Shown here: positions 8,796 to 16,595 of the stretch, one piece after another
Layout: each line of letters begins with the position of its first letter
Numbering within the stretch: the stretch's first letter is position 1
NCBI RefSeq assembly: GCF_000282595.1
Contig: NZ_AKIZ01000001.1
Span: 82,773-146,772 of the forward strand
Direction of reading: 5' to 3'
From: Phyllobacterium sp. YR531
GTDB taxonomy: Bacteria > Pseudomonadota > Alphaproteobacteria > Rhizobiales > Rhizobiaceae
DNA length: 64,000 nucleotides
Notes under the pieces: model-generated
Told to the model about the DNA's origin: nothing
What the model saw: only the letters and a program-made list of their open reading frames with translations
Database searches by the model: none
Made by a program: the position numbers and the translations under genes

Positions 8796-8984
8796 TTACG
8801 AACCGTGCGTGGTCTTGTCGCGCCCTACAATGTCTCTTCCGGCTTTCGCGCGGCTTTGATCGACTGCATTTCCATTGGTTCCGGCGCGAAATGTCTTCGT
8901 TACTTGATAGGTAAGAAGGGCTCCGCCAACGCCTCCGGTCAGCAACCCAAGAACAAAATTTGAGACGTCGAATGTGAAGTTCAT
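8796..8984 (-). CDS. Small single-pass membrane protein with DIVGRDK motif
   Basis: A 62-residue protein, first in the operon. Residues 8-27 form one glycine-rich hydrophobic segment, and the tail ends with GRDIVGRDK (49-57), matching the GDIIGRDK of the next gene. A G-rich sequence (GGGGGTAGCT) precedes the ATG. The likely reading is a membrane-targeted effector or anchor that pairs with the second protein through the shared motif; this is inference from motif and gene order. It is easily missed by automated annotation because of its size. Confidence 0.65.
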   Translation of the reverse strand: MNFTFDVSNFVLGLLTGGVGGALLTYQVTKTFRAGTNGNAVDQSRAKAGRDIVGRDKTTHGS

Positions 8985-9157
8985 AGCTACCCCCGATTAG
9001 TAAAACCTACGCCCTGTTTGCCGTGATTTGTCAACAACGCGGATGGGATTTGCTCTGTTATTCTTCACGTTATAGGTAAAAACTGCGTATCGTCTCCTCA
9101 CACAGGAGGCTCGCATGTTTACCCGTACTAGGAGCGTTAGCATTTCATGGTGGCAAC

Positions 9158-9340
9158 CTAAGAGCGCGCGAACACCAATAGGGGTTCGATCTCGTGGTTG
9201 TCGGCCGCCCGGAGCACTATGACATAACGGGCACGGGTCTCGCCAGCATTGATCAGGTTTGCCCGACCCCAGCTAAAGGACGGCCGTCCGAGCTGCCGCG
9301 CGAGCAGGTCGCCGACCAGGCGAGAGAGCCGTCCGACGGC
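9158..9340 (-). pseudogene. 3' remnant of a Fic-type 'mobile mystery protein B'
   Basis: The minus strand ends with 'ETRARYVIVLRAADNHEIEP' followed by LLVFARS and TAG, which matches the C-terminus of Fic-domain proteins called mobile mystery protein B. The upstream part 'GRLSRLVGDLLARQLG' is where the Fic HxFxxGNGR core would end, but the core itself is missing; the frame runs into a cold-shock remnant on the opposite strand. It is therefore a broken 3' end of about 60 codons. The intact family is common in genomic islands next to a small Xre-type partner (protein A), absent here. Confidence 0.6.
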
Positions 9341-9478
9341 GCGGACGTGTTTGTGCATATCTCAGCGGTTGAGCGTGCTGGGTTGCGTAGCCTCAATGAT
9401 GGGCAGAAGATTAGTTACGAACTCGTACAGGACAAGAGGTCGGGCAAGACTTCCGCCGATCAGTTGAGTGTGCTCTAG
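9326..9478 (+). pseudogene. Cold-shock domain protein, 3' remnant
   Basis: The frame encodes 'DGADVFVHISAVERAGL', the second RNA-binding motif and following strand of CspA-type proteins, and continues with 'NDGQKISYELVQDKRSGKT' to a TAG. The first third of the protein (the usual start and the KGFGFI motif) is lacking; upstream sequence is antisense to the Fic remnant. The stop codon is the TA target site plus the first G of the neighbouring IS element, so the 3' end may also have been altered by the insertion. Confidence 0.65.
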
Positions 9479-10320
9479 GTCGTGTGGACTCTTGGGATTC
9501 CCAAGGCTGAGCAAATCAGATTCAAGACTGTCTTTTGGAGGCAGTCATGGGTGTTTTGGATCGTCTGATTTTGCGTGATGAGCAATGGGAGCGGATATCG
9601 CCGCATATCATTGGTGACGAGCGCACACGCGGTTCGTCCGGCCGCGACAACCGCATGTTCGTGGAAGCGGTACTTTGGATCGTGCGGACCGGCTCGCCTT
9701 GGCGCGATCTGCCTGAAGTGTTTGGTGAATGGAACAGTGTCTTCCGCCGTTTCAGCCGCTGGAGCAAAAAGGGCGTCTGGTGGCGCATGTTCGCGGCGAT
9801 GTCGGACGATCCGGATTTCGAATATCTGATCGTCGATTCCACCATCATCCGCGCCCATCAGCACGCCGCTGGCGCAAAAAAGGGGCTGAAGATCAGGCCC
9901 TTGGCCGCTCTCGAGGCGGCCTGAGCACCAAAATCCATATGGCTGTGCGTGGTCTCGGCTGCCCGGTCCGCTTCACACTTACCGCAGGCCAGAAGGGCGA
10001 TGCGCCGCAAGCCGATGCCCTGATCGAGGGCCTACCTGCCGACATCGTCATGGCCGATACCGCTTATGACAGCGATCGCCTGCGCAATGCCATCGCTGAT
10101 AAAGGGGCTGTGGCGGTGATCCCCAACAATCCCTCCCGCGCTCAAAAATACCCGCTGGACAAGAACCTCTATGCCCAACGTCACCTGATCGAATGCTGCT
10201 TCTCCAAACTCAAGCAGTTCAGAAGAGTCGCAACGCGCTTCGAGAAAACGGCGAGAAACTACCTCGCCGTCGTCACCATCGCAGCAACCGTCCTATGGAT
10301 CAGATAACATCCAGGCCACC
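9478..10320 (+). mobile_element. IS5 family element, IS427-like, about 843 bp
   Basis: The ends are imperfect inverted repeats: GGTCGTGTGGA on the left and TCCAGGCCACC on the right (8 of 11 positions pair). Both are flanked by TA, the target preferred by the IS427 group. Inside is a two-frame transposase joined through a run of six A. Length and organisation are normal, so the copy may be active. It sits between the cold-shock remnant and the ornithine cyclodeaminase-family gene, and supplies part of the stop codon for both flanking frames. Confidence 0.8.
9547..10307 (+). CDS. IS427-like transposase made by -1 frameshift
   Basis: The first frame (9547-9924, 125 codons) has the N-terminal DUF4096-like region 'RISPHIIGDERTRGSSGRD' and the first catalytic Asp in 'YLIVDSTIIRAHQHAAG'. 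The second frame ends at 10307 and has the other acidic residues in 'IVMADTAYDSDRL' and 'HLIECCFSKLKQFRR', giving the DDE triad. The frames are joined by -1 slippage at AAAAAAGGGG (9876-9885), as known for this IS group. I take ATG 9547 rather than the TTG at 9535 because GGAG lies just before it. Confidence 0.85.
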
Positions 10321-11315
10321 TAGAGAGAAATAGCTTGGCCCACACCCAGGCGTTTGGCCTCGCGGTAAGCGAGGTCGGCTGCCACCATATCTTCCATGGC
10401 GACGCCCATGGCCTTGTAGATTGTGATCTGCTGATCTGACGTCCGACCTGGTCGCTGTTTTAGCAACATCGCGCCAAGATCGGTGCCTGCCTCGGGATCA
10501 ATATTTGCAAGTTCGCAGCAACCCACGGGTGTTGGAGCGAACGAATCCCGCGTCTCAACAAAGAGGTTGCCGCGAGCCATCAAATCGATCGGAAGTTCGC
10601 CGCCGGGTGGCGCGACACCAACCGAGGACACGTGCGTTCCTGGTTGAACCCATTCTGCGGATATCACGGGGACATAGGAGTGCGTCGCGAGGCACACAAC
10701 ATCTGAAGAGCGTATCGCGGCCTCGAGGTTCTCGACGGCAGTGATACCTGAATGACGTGAAGCCAGCGCCTGCGCATCAGCAAAATCTTTAGAGAACACT
10801 CGAATTTCCTGGAAGTCGCGAACGAGTGGCAACAGGTGAAGGTGCTGGCTGGCTTGAACGCCAGCGCCCACGACGGTCGCGACCTTGGCATTGCGCCTGG
10901 CGAGTTCTCGCACTGAGAGGACGGCCGAACCAGACGTGCGTACGGCCGTGATGTAGGTGCCATCCATAATGCAAACAGGCATTCCTGTTTCTGGATCGAA
11001 GAGATGTATTGTTGCGAGGTGACTTGGGATACCCCGGGCGATATTGCCTTCGAACACGTTGACCAGTTTTACGGTCAAATGCATTCCCTTCATCCAGGCC
11101 GGCATCGCCAACGAATAGCCTGCATTTGGAATATCGAGTTGTGGCCGCGCTGGATTGACGACACGACCGTCGGAGAGCGCTTTGAACCCCTCCGCTAGCG
11201 CGTCGAGCAGCTTGCGCAGGTCGATACATGTTCTGACCTCCGCTTCGCTCAGCGAGAGAATCTTGATCTCACCCTTGGTGTGAATGCTCGAGGTAGGTTG
11301 TCTACTGCTGTCCAT
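10320..11315 (-). CDS. Ornithine cyclodeaminase/mu-crystallin family protein
   Basis: A 331-residue NAD(P)-dependent protein of the family that includes ornithine cyclodeaminase, alanine dehydrogenase and delta1-pyrroline-2-carboxylate reductase. A Rossmann motif 'VATVVGAGVQASQHLHLLPL' lies in the middle. Upstream is the substrate region 'YSLAMPAWMKGMHLTVKLVN', with the Lys expected in the active site. I start at 11315 (ATGGACAGC) since the track upstream lies in the divergent promoter. The final TAG is formed by the IS insertion site. A divergent Lrp regulator suggests an amino-acid or imino-acid substrate, such as proline derivatives; the exact activity is not decided by sequence. Confidence 0.88.
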   Translation of the reverse strand: MDSSRQPTSSIHTKGEIKILSLSEAEVRTCIDLRKLLDALAEGFKALSDGRVVNPARPQLDIPNAGYSLAMPAWMKGMHLTVKLVNVFEGNIARGIPSHLATIHLFDPETGMPVCIMDGTYITAVRTSGSAVLSVRELARRNAKVATVVGAGVQASQHLHLLPLVRDFQEIRVFSKDFADAQALASRHSGITAVENLEAAIRSSDVVCLATHSYVPVISAEWVQPGTHVSSVGVAPPGGELPIDLMARGNLFVETRDSFAPTPVGCCELANIDPEAGTDLGAMLLKQRPGRTSDQQITIYKAMGVAMEDMVAADLAYREAKRLGVGQAISL

Positions 11316-11453
11316 GATGTCGCTTGCCTCCGTTCTGGTTGGGGTTTCGTCACTTTCCAACCGTATTGCGGCAAACCGCGTGATGAAATATGATAATTTC
11401 AATTTCTTTGCGTGATTGTCGCGCATTCAAACCCAAGAAAGTGTGAATCCGAA

Positions 11454-11915
11454 ATGAACGATCTGGACCGTGTCGACCGCATGTTGCTCGGGCTATTGCA
11501 AGAAGATGGTCGCCGGACTGTTCTTGACCTCGCCCAACGCGTTGGATTGTCACCGACCGGCGCATCACAGCGCATCAAGCGCCTTTTCAATGAAGGTTTT
11601 ATCCGCGCCGTCCGGGCTGTGCTCGAGCCCTCAAAGATCGGACGCGGTACGCTCGTCTTTGTCCAGGTAAGGCTCGATCACACCGCGCCGCACGTCTTCG
11701 ACCGCTTTGCAGAGGCTGTTGCGAAGGCACCCGAAATCATCGAATGCCATATGGTGATTGGTGGTTTCGACTACCTGGTCAAAGCACGAATAGCTGACAT
11801 GGCGGCGTTTCAGGAATTCCTGCAGCGGGTCATTCTGCCGCTTCCTGGTGTCAGGGAAACGCACAGTTACGCATCAATCGGTGATGTGAAGCCTGACGCA
11901 TTGTTGCCGCTTTGA
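11454..11915 (+). CDS. Lrp/AsnC family transcription regulator
   Basis: A 153-residue regulator with an N-terminal winged helix ('DRMLLGLLQEDGRRTVLDLA' then 'RVGLSPTGASQRIKRL') and a C-terminal RAM ligand-binding domain ('GGFDYLVKARIADMAAFQEF'). I choose ATG 11454 because the family begins 'MNDLDRVDRMLL'. It is divergent from the ornithine cyclodeaminase-family gene and probably controls it in response to an amino acid through the 138-bp shared intergenic region. An IS3 remnant starts directly after its stop. Confidence 0.93.
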   Translation: MNDLDRVDRMLLGLLQEDGRRTVLDLAQRVGLSPTGASQRIKRLFNEGFIRAVRAVLEPSKIGRGTLVFVQVRLDHTAPHVFDRFAEAVAKAPEIIECHMVIGGFDYLVKARIADMAAFQEFLQRVILPLPGVRETHSYASIGDVKPDALLPL

Positions 11916-12065
11916 CACCTCCGATTTTCTGGACCGGTTGAGGCTGGAAATTCCAGTCTAGATGGAGTTTTCGGCATGAAAAAGTCGAAGTTCACGGAGG
12001 TGCAGATCGCTTTCATTCTGCGGCAAACCGGGGAGCGAACGCCGGTTCCCGTGGTCTGTCGGTAG
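11916..12065 (+). mobile_element. IS3 family (IS407 group-like) 5' remnant
   Basis: Immediately after the Lrp stop comes a sequence like the left end of IS407-group elements (ACACCTCCGATTTTCTGGAC), then an ATG at 11976 with 'MKKSKFTEVQIAFILRQ', the start of the OrfA helix-turn-helix. A TAG cuts the frame after 29 codons. OrfB and the right end are absent, so it is a dead fragment. Confidence 0.75.
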
Positions 12066-12513
12066 TCGCGCGTCGCCGCCATCGTCTTTTCGATCAGACA
12101 AGTGTCCACACCATCTAGAGCAATTTCCGATCAGGAAGATGTCACAATCCTACAGGAGAAGGGCGAATCTGTTTTGGTCGAGAAGGATGAGCAGTTCGTT
12201 AGCCCGAAGTTGGCGTTCGATTCAGATATCGCAGAACCACTGACTTCACACTTTCGTGCCCGAGGTTTGGGAACCGGCTTCGGGATCATTACGGCAGCGC
12301 TCTCTGGAATCGAGTATCGCTCGATATTCGCCGCTTCGGGAGCCTTCCAATGCTGGCCTCGATCCAAGTAAAAAATGACTCGATTTCTGATCAGGCACGA
12401 GCCAATTGCTATCTCATGGTCTCAACTGCGAACCGTCTGGTTATGAAACCGTAAGCCTGTGCAGCTCACGCCGAACTGTGGGCCAGGCTGCACAGGGCCT
12501 TTGCTTGCTAAGC
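12066..12513. other. Stretch without a recognisable gene
   Basis: No open frame here shows a family signature. An 89-codon frame (12102-12371, +) has no ribosome site or recognisable motif and I do not call it. Near the right end is a 10-bp inverted repeat that may end transcription of the lipase gene. Confidence 0.55.
12456..12496 (-). terminator. Candidate terminator of the lipase gene
   Basis: CCTGTGCAGC (12456-12465) pairs perfectly with GCTGCACAGG (12487-12496) across a 21-base loop, beginning 17 bases past the lipase stop on the minus strand. There is no clear T run after the stem, so it may slow or protect the transcript rather than end it. Confidence 0.4.
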
Positions 12514-13731
12514 TTATTTGATCCGTGGGCATGCCGATACGGCTTTGGCTCCTTCGAACCGTTGCACAAACCAGCCCGGCAATGCTGCTGCGGCGACCGG
12601 CACGATGTTTTCATGGCCGAGGCCCGCGCTCTCCCGATAGTCGACCGTGACTCCGTCAGCGCAGAGGTCGGCAGCTACCTTGCGCGTCTGCCCGACCGGC
12701 ACCGCATCGTCTTTGTCGCCTTGGAAGAAAACAAAAGGTACGTTCTTTGTCGGCAGGAACGCGTCATTCTCGTCAAGCAGCTTGCGCCACGGTGTGCCGG
12801 GCTTCAGGCCTTCCTGATTTGCGTAAAGCGTGGTTGGATTGCCGGTGGTCGCGGCCGCGAGATCCCAGCAGCCCGAGCTGAGATGCTCGAGCATTTCCAA
12901 CCCATCAATTGACAGGACATCGCGAAGTTTCAGGTCGACGCGTCCGACGTGCAGGCCGGCCATGCGCATGATGTAGTATCCGCCAGTTACCGTGGTAGTC
13001 AGGTCGTATTCAGTGAGATCCCAGTGCCGCGAGGCGGGCGCGATCTCCCCGACACCGATGAGATCAAGCTCGGGCGCATATTTTTCTTGCAAATGCGCCA
13101 ACCAAAGCGACGTTTGGCCGCCTTGAGACCAGCCATAAGTGGTGAATTTCGGTCCGACATTGGCACCGGGGAAACTCTGCGCGAATCGGGCTGCATCCAG
13201 GGAAGCCCGTGCTTGAGCTGAACCGTTGAGATAGACAGTTGCGCCGGGCGTTCCTAGCCCCTGATAGTCGCTGCCGACTACGACGAAGCCTTTTTTCAGC
13301 AATTCGTCCAATCCCGGAATACGGGGTCCGTACGCACTGACAAGACTGCGTCGGGACGGGGCGCAACTGTCCTGGCTGCCGGCAGTCTCGTGGTTCCACA
13401 ACACAAGCTGCCGTTGCCCACCGTCGGGCCTTGTTGGAATGTAGATTTCACCCGACGCATAAGTCAGGCTGCCGTCCACAGCTTCTGTGACATAAATGAC
13501 GTTCCAGCCTTTGGAATCCGACGGGGCGTCACTGCGTTCCTGCACCCAATAAATCTGACCGCGCCTCGCGTCTGCAGGAACTTTACTCGGAACGTCATCC
13601 CAAAAGATCGACCCTTGCGGTCCGTCTTTGATGTTCGGTCCCAAGCTTTGCCCCACGACTGTGCCGGACCCTGCCGTCAACCAGGAGAGCAGCACTGCTG
13701 ATATCAACGTCGTCTTAAGTATCCTTCTCAA
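12514..13731 (-). CDS. Secreted alpha/beta hydrolase, secretory lipase (LIP) family
   Basis: A 405-residue exported hydrolase. After a signal peptide ('LKTTLISAVLLSWLTAGSG') the enzyme shows the nucleophile elbow 'YGWSQGGQTS' (G-x-S-x-G), an acid in 'FFQGDKDDAVPVGQ' and the catalytic His in 'GLGHENIVP', in the order expected for secretory lipases that split triglycerides or other esters. I propose TTG at 13731 as the start because GGGAGGAAC lies 6 bases before it and the resulting N-terminus is a clean signal peptide; the upstream GTG at 13755 would add charged residues. The gene stands alone. Confidence 0.85.
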   Translation of the reverse strand: MRRILKTTLISAVLLSWLTAGSGTVVGQSLGPNIKDGPQGSIFWDDVPSKVPADARRGQIYWVQERSDAPSDSKGWNVIYVTEAVDGSLTYASGEIYIPTRPDGGQRQLVLWNHETAGSQDSCAPSRRSLVSAYGPRIPGLDELLKKGFVVVGSDYQGLGTPGATVYLNGSAQARASLDAARFAQSFPGANVGPKFTTYGWSQGGQTSLWLAHLQEKYAPELDLIGVGEIAPASRHWDLTEYDLTTTVTGGYYIMRMAGLHVGRVDLKLRDVLSIDGLEMLEHLSSGCWDLAAATTGNPTTLYANQEGLKPGTPWRKLLDENDAFLPTKNVPFVFFQGDKDDAVPVGQTRKVAADLCADGVTVDYRESAGLGHENIVPVAAAALPGWFVQRFEGAKAVSACPRIK

Positions 13732-14777
13732 TCGTTCCTCCCAAGAAAAATCCACTGACGTGCTGATAGCATCCTTAATCGTAGTAAGCTGATGGGATAT
13801 TCACAAATAATATGATTCGAGCAATGTATATGGATTAGGTTATGTTATGGGACATCCGGCTTTTGGCGAAATCGATTGTTTGGATTTGGACTGTGAAACC
13901 AAACACACTGGCAGCGTGTCTGATTTCGGCGAAGGCTAAATTGTTGAAACCGTTGAGCGCGGCGCGGGCTACAGCGGCGATGTCACTCAAACCTGCCGTT
14001 CCGCATCGCTGATCGAGGCCCTCGCTCAATACTCTTGCCATCATCCACCTCGTCAAAGTGGGTGTTGGATCACTCGCCAACGCCGCTGTCACATCACAAT
14101 CGATCATCGATCTCAAGACATGCTTGTCTTATGACTTTCTGTACCGGACGGCGAGGGTTGGATCGGAGAATTGCTGACCGTGTGACAGGTCAAGCTAGAG
14201 TTGGATCGCCTCTTCACCCTTGCGGCATTCTGGCGAGTGTTGTTTGCGGAATGCCTAACCCGCTGTTCTTGCGTGCGGTTCTCGCCTCCGCTCGCCCGTG
14301 CACTTCATCATCCTGGGACTTGTGGTGCTCAACCTTGTTTGTGGGCTTCCAGGCGCTTGGGACACTGTTATCCGTAGATTGAGATATTGTCGGCTGCTGC
14401 CAGGTTCTGGTGCCAACGTGTTCAAACGATGTGCCTATTGACCATTTTGTTCGGTCTAAGGGCTTCGATATCAGGGCCGCTTCTTTGACCGGCCGAAAGG
14501 TGTGGCGGTCGAGACAGGCCCGTCGAAAGCGAGCATATGTTTCCATCTCCTGGGTCATACCCACCCTTTCGCCTATCGGACATGGAAAAGGCAAAAGACC
14601 TGACAGGACGGGAAGAAACATTCGCGCAGAACGAAGCAGGATATCTCGCACGGACGAGACCCGCCTCCGGGCAACATCGTCATTTGGCGCGGTCTGTCCC
14701 GTCTCATTGACATCACGCTCGGCGCAGCCATTGAGGGCGGAACTTTTGGGTAATTGAAAGCCTCACCGAGGCTTACA
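13732..14777. other. About 1 kb without a supported gene
   Basis: Several frames of 90-145 codons are open here (for example minus 13835-14116 and minus 14214-14651), but none carries a motif I recognise, a good ribosome site or neighbour logic. The stretch may hold decayed genes. Its right part must include the 3' end region of the ferredoxin transcript. Confidence 0.5.
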
Positions 14778-15098
14778 TTAAGAATCTTCCGGCGCAATCA
14801 CCACTCGCAAACCGTCCAAGGTTTCGGTGATTTTGATCTGACAGGAGAGACGCGAGTAAACGCCACGATGCTGAGAGGTTTCCAAAAGAGCCTCTTCGTC
14901 GTCGTTGATGTCGCCAAGCTCACCGATCCAAGCTTTGTCAACATGGACGTGGCATGTCGCGCACGACATGGAACCGCCGCAAATTGCAAGCAGTTCGTCC
15001 AACCCAGCGTCACGGATATTTTCCATCACGGACATTCCCACGCGTGCATCGATCAAGTGCTCCTTGCCGGATCGATCAACAACAATTATTTTTGGCAT
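14778..15098 (-). CDS. [2Fe-2S] ferredoxin, adrenodoxin/putidaredoxin type
   Basis: A 106-residue ferredoxin with cluster ligands Cys40, Cys46, Cys49 and Cys86 (C-x5-C-x2-C-x36-C), the spacing of vertebrate-type ferredoxins that feed bacterial P450s. An acidic patch (about 62-73, 'GDINDDEEALLE') probably docks partners. The start at 15098 has GGAGC just upstream and gives the normal family N-terminus. It lies downstream of a P450 on the same strand, with a strong hairpin between them, and is presumably the electron donor of that P450, reduced by the reductase at 19250. Confidence 0.93.
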   Translation of the reverse strand: MPKIIVVDRSGKEHLIDARVGMSVMENIRDAGLDELLAICGGSMSCATCHVHVDKAWIGELGDINDDEEALLETSQHRGVYSRLSCQIKITETLDGLRVVIAPEDS

Positions 15099-15266
15099 CT
15101 CAGCTCCATTCTGCGCTCCCGAAGAACGGTACGATGCTGAGCGGTCGATACGCATCAGCGTCTCCCGTAAATCACAACGGCTACTCCTTGGTCGGACGAG
15201 ACATCTAGTGAGTTTCACAAGGCACTAATCACTGCTTGCAAACACGGTCACCGCGTAGCGCCTACC

Positions 15267-15295
15267 TACACCAGCACCTGACCGGTGCTGGTGTA
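15267..15295 (-). promoter_or_regulatory. Perfect 12-bp stem-loop between P450 and ferredoxin genes
   Basis: TACACCAGCACC and GGTGCTGGTGTA pair perfectly around a 5-base loop. It begins 31 bases after the P450 stop and ends about 170 bases before the ferredoxin start. There is no T run on either side, so it is more likely an mRNA stabiliser or partial terminator that sets the P450-to-ferredoxin ratio; a protein-binding palindrome is also possible. Confidence 0.55.
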
Positions 15296-15326
15296 CGGAC
15301 ACGCTCCAAAGCGTGCGCTGTCAGGA

Positions 15327-16595
15327 TTAGATGACGGTATTAACTCTGTTTTCGCCCATGTAGCCACCGAACTGGGCGACATCTGCAGACGGCCTTACGC
15401 GTACGTGCATTTTGACGACTCGATGCGCCACGGTTCGATGCTTTTCCTCCACGTCGAGGATTTCCCACGTTTCAACACGCTTGATCAACTCCTGTAGGAG
15501 TACCTGCATTTCCAGCTTCGCGAGGTGCATACCTGGACATACGTGACGGGCAAAGCCGAAGCCGACGTGATCGGCATTCGAACGTCCGATGTCGAACTTT
15601 TCCGGATCAGGATAATGGCGCTCATCACGATTCGCACTGACAAAGTTCAATCCGATGAACGTACCCTTCGGTATATCGATTTCTGCGATTTTCGCATCAC
15701 GGTCTGCCCGTCGAAAAGCGTACCCACCCAGGGGGCCTTGGCGAAACAGGCGCACAACCTCGTTGACAGTTCCATTCACAAGTGACGGATTCTCGCGGAG
15801 ACGATTCCACTGCTCTGGATTAACGGCGAAGAGACGAACCATTTCAGTGATATGGTTGATGGTATTGTCCAGGGAGCCATAAACCAGAACCGACATCAAC
15901 CCGGGAAAGAAAGCCGGTCCCAGATCGCTTCCGGTTTTTGTCCCTTGTTCAACGTGAGCTGACCAAGAGTGCGGACAAACCCGATTGCGGAGGCCCGGAT
16001 CTAAAAGATAATCAAGGGACTCCCTGAATATGCGATTGACCTCGGGATCCATCGGGTCGTCAAAAAGATCGAAAAGATTGCGTTGCCACGGCAGCAGTTT
16101 CGCTGCTTCATCCGGTGGGACGCCAATCCGCGGAAGTACGGCTGCGAGACCGAACGCCTCGGCCAGTTCAGTCATGACCTCGAACGTGCCCCGCTCACAC
16201 AGTTTCTCGACGATACCTGCTGCGAGTTGCTCAAACTCGGGACGGAAATCCTTGAGTTGCGGAACGGTCAGCGGTCGCGCAACCACCTCTCGCACTTTCT
16301 GATGGGTCTCTCCGTCATTTCCGGTTGGAGCACCCCGAAATATGTCACGGAGTGTCTCGATCGGAGTTCCTTTGTATATCTCGTCTTCAGCGTCGAAGCC
16401 GAAAGCCGAGTCCTTGTTGAGAAAGGTATCGGTCTCCACGAACGTCTTGCGAACGTCCTCATAGCGACCGACCACCCAGGATCCATCGGCCAAACGAACA
16501 ACAGGTCCAGCATCCCTGATCGCCTTGCGCATTGCCATCGGATCATCGATCGCTCTTTGTGACCTCGGATCCCAATCGATTTGCGGTGCTTCCAC
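15327..16595 (-). CDS. Cytochrome P450 (class I bacterial)
   Basis: A 422-residue soluble P450. Heme-binding loop FGFARHVCPG at 346-355 puts the thiolate ligand at Cys353; the ExxR pair is E279-V-V-R282; the I-helix oxygen-activation site reads GSLDNT (240-245). I start at GTG 16595 because GGGAGG is 7 bases upstream and the protein then begins 'EAPQIDWDPRSQ', as in related enzymes; the ATG at 16610 would overlap that ribosome site. It should take electrons from the ferredoxin downstream. The aromatic-catabolism neighbourhood suggests hydroxylation or O-demethylation of an aromatic compound; the substrate is not decided. Confidence 0.92.
   Translation of the reverse strand: MEAPQIDWDPRSQRAIDDPMAMRKAIRDAGPVVRLADGSWVVGRYEDVRKTFVETDTFLNKDSAFGFDAEDEIYKGTPIETLRDIFRGAPTGNDGETHQKVREVVARPLTVPQLKDFRPEFEQLAAGIVEKLCERGTFEVMTELAEAFGLAAVLPRIGVPPDEAAKLLPWQRNLFDLFDDPMDPEVNRIFRESLDYLLDPGLRNRVCPHSWSAHVEQGTKTGSDLGPAFFPGLMSVLVYGSLDNTINHITEMVRLFAVNPEQWNRLRENPSLVNGTVNEVVRLFRQGPLGGYAFRRADRDAKIAEIDIPKGTFIGLNFVSANRDERHYPDPEKFDIGRSNADHVGFGFARHVCPGMHLAKLEMQVLLQELIKRVETWEILDVEEKHRTVAHRVVKMHVRVRPSADVAQFGGYMGENRVNTVI

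Noticed and set aside
12102..12371. An 89-codon + frame after the IS3 remnant
   Set aside because: No ribosome site, no recognisable domain, and it lies in a region of decayed mobile DNA.
13835..14651. Open frames of 93 and 145 codons on the minus strand
   Set aside because: No motif, no ribosome site at the start, no neighbour logic, and composition typical of chance frames in GC-rich DNA.
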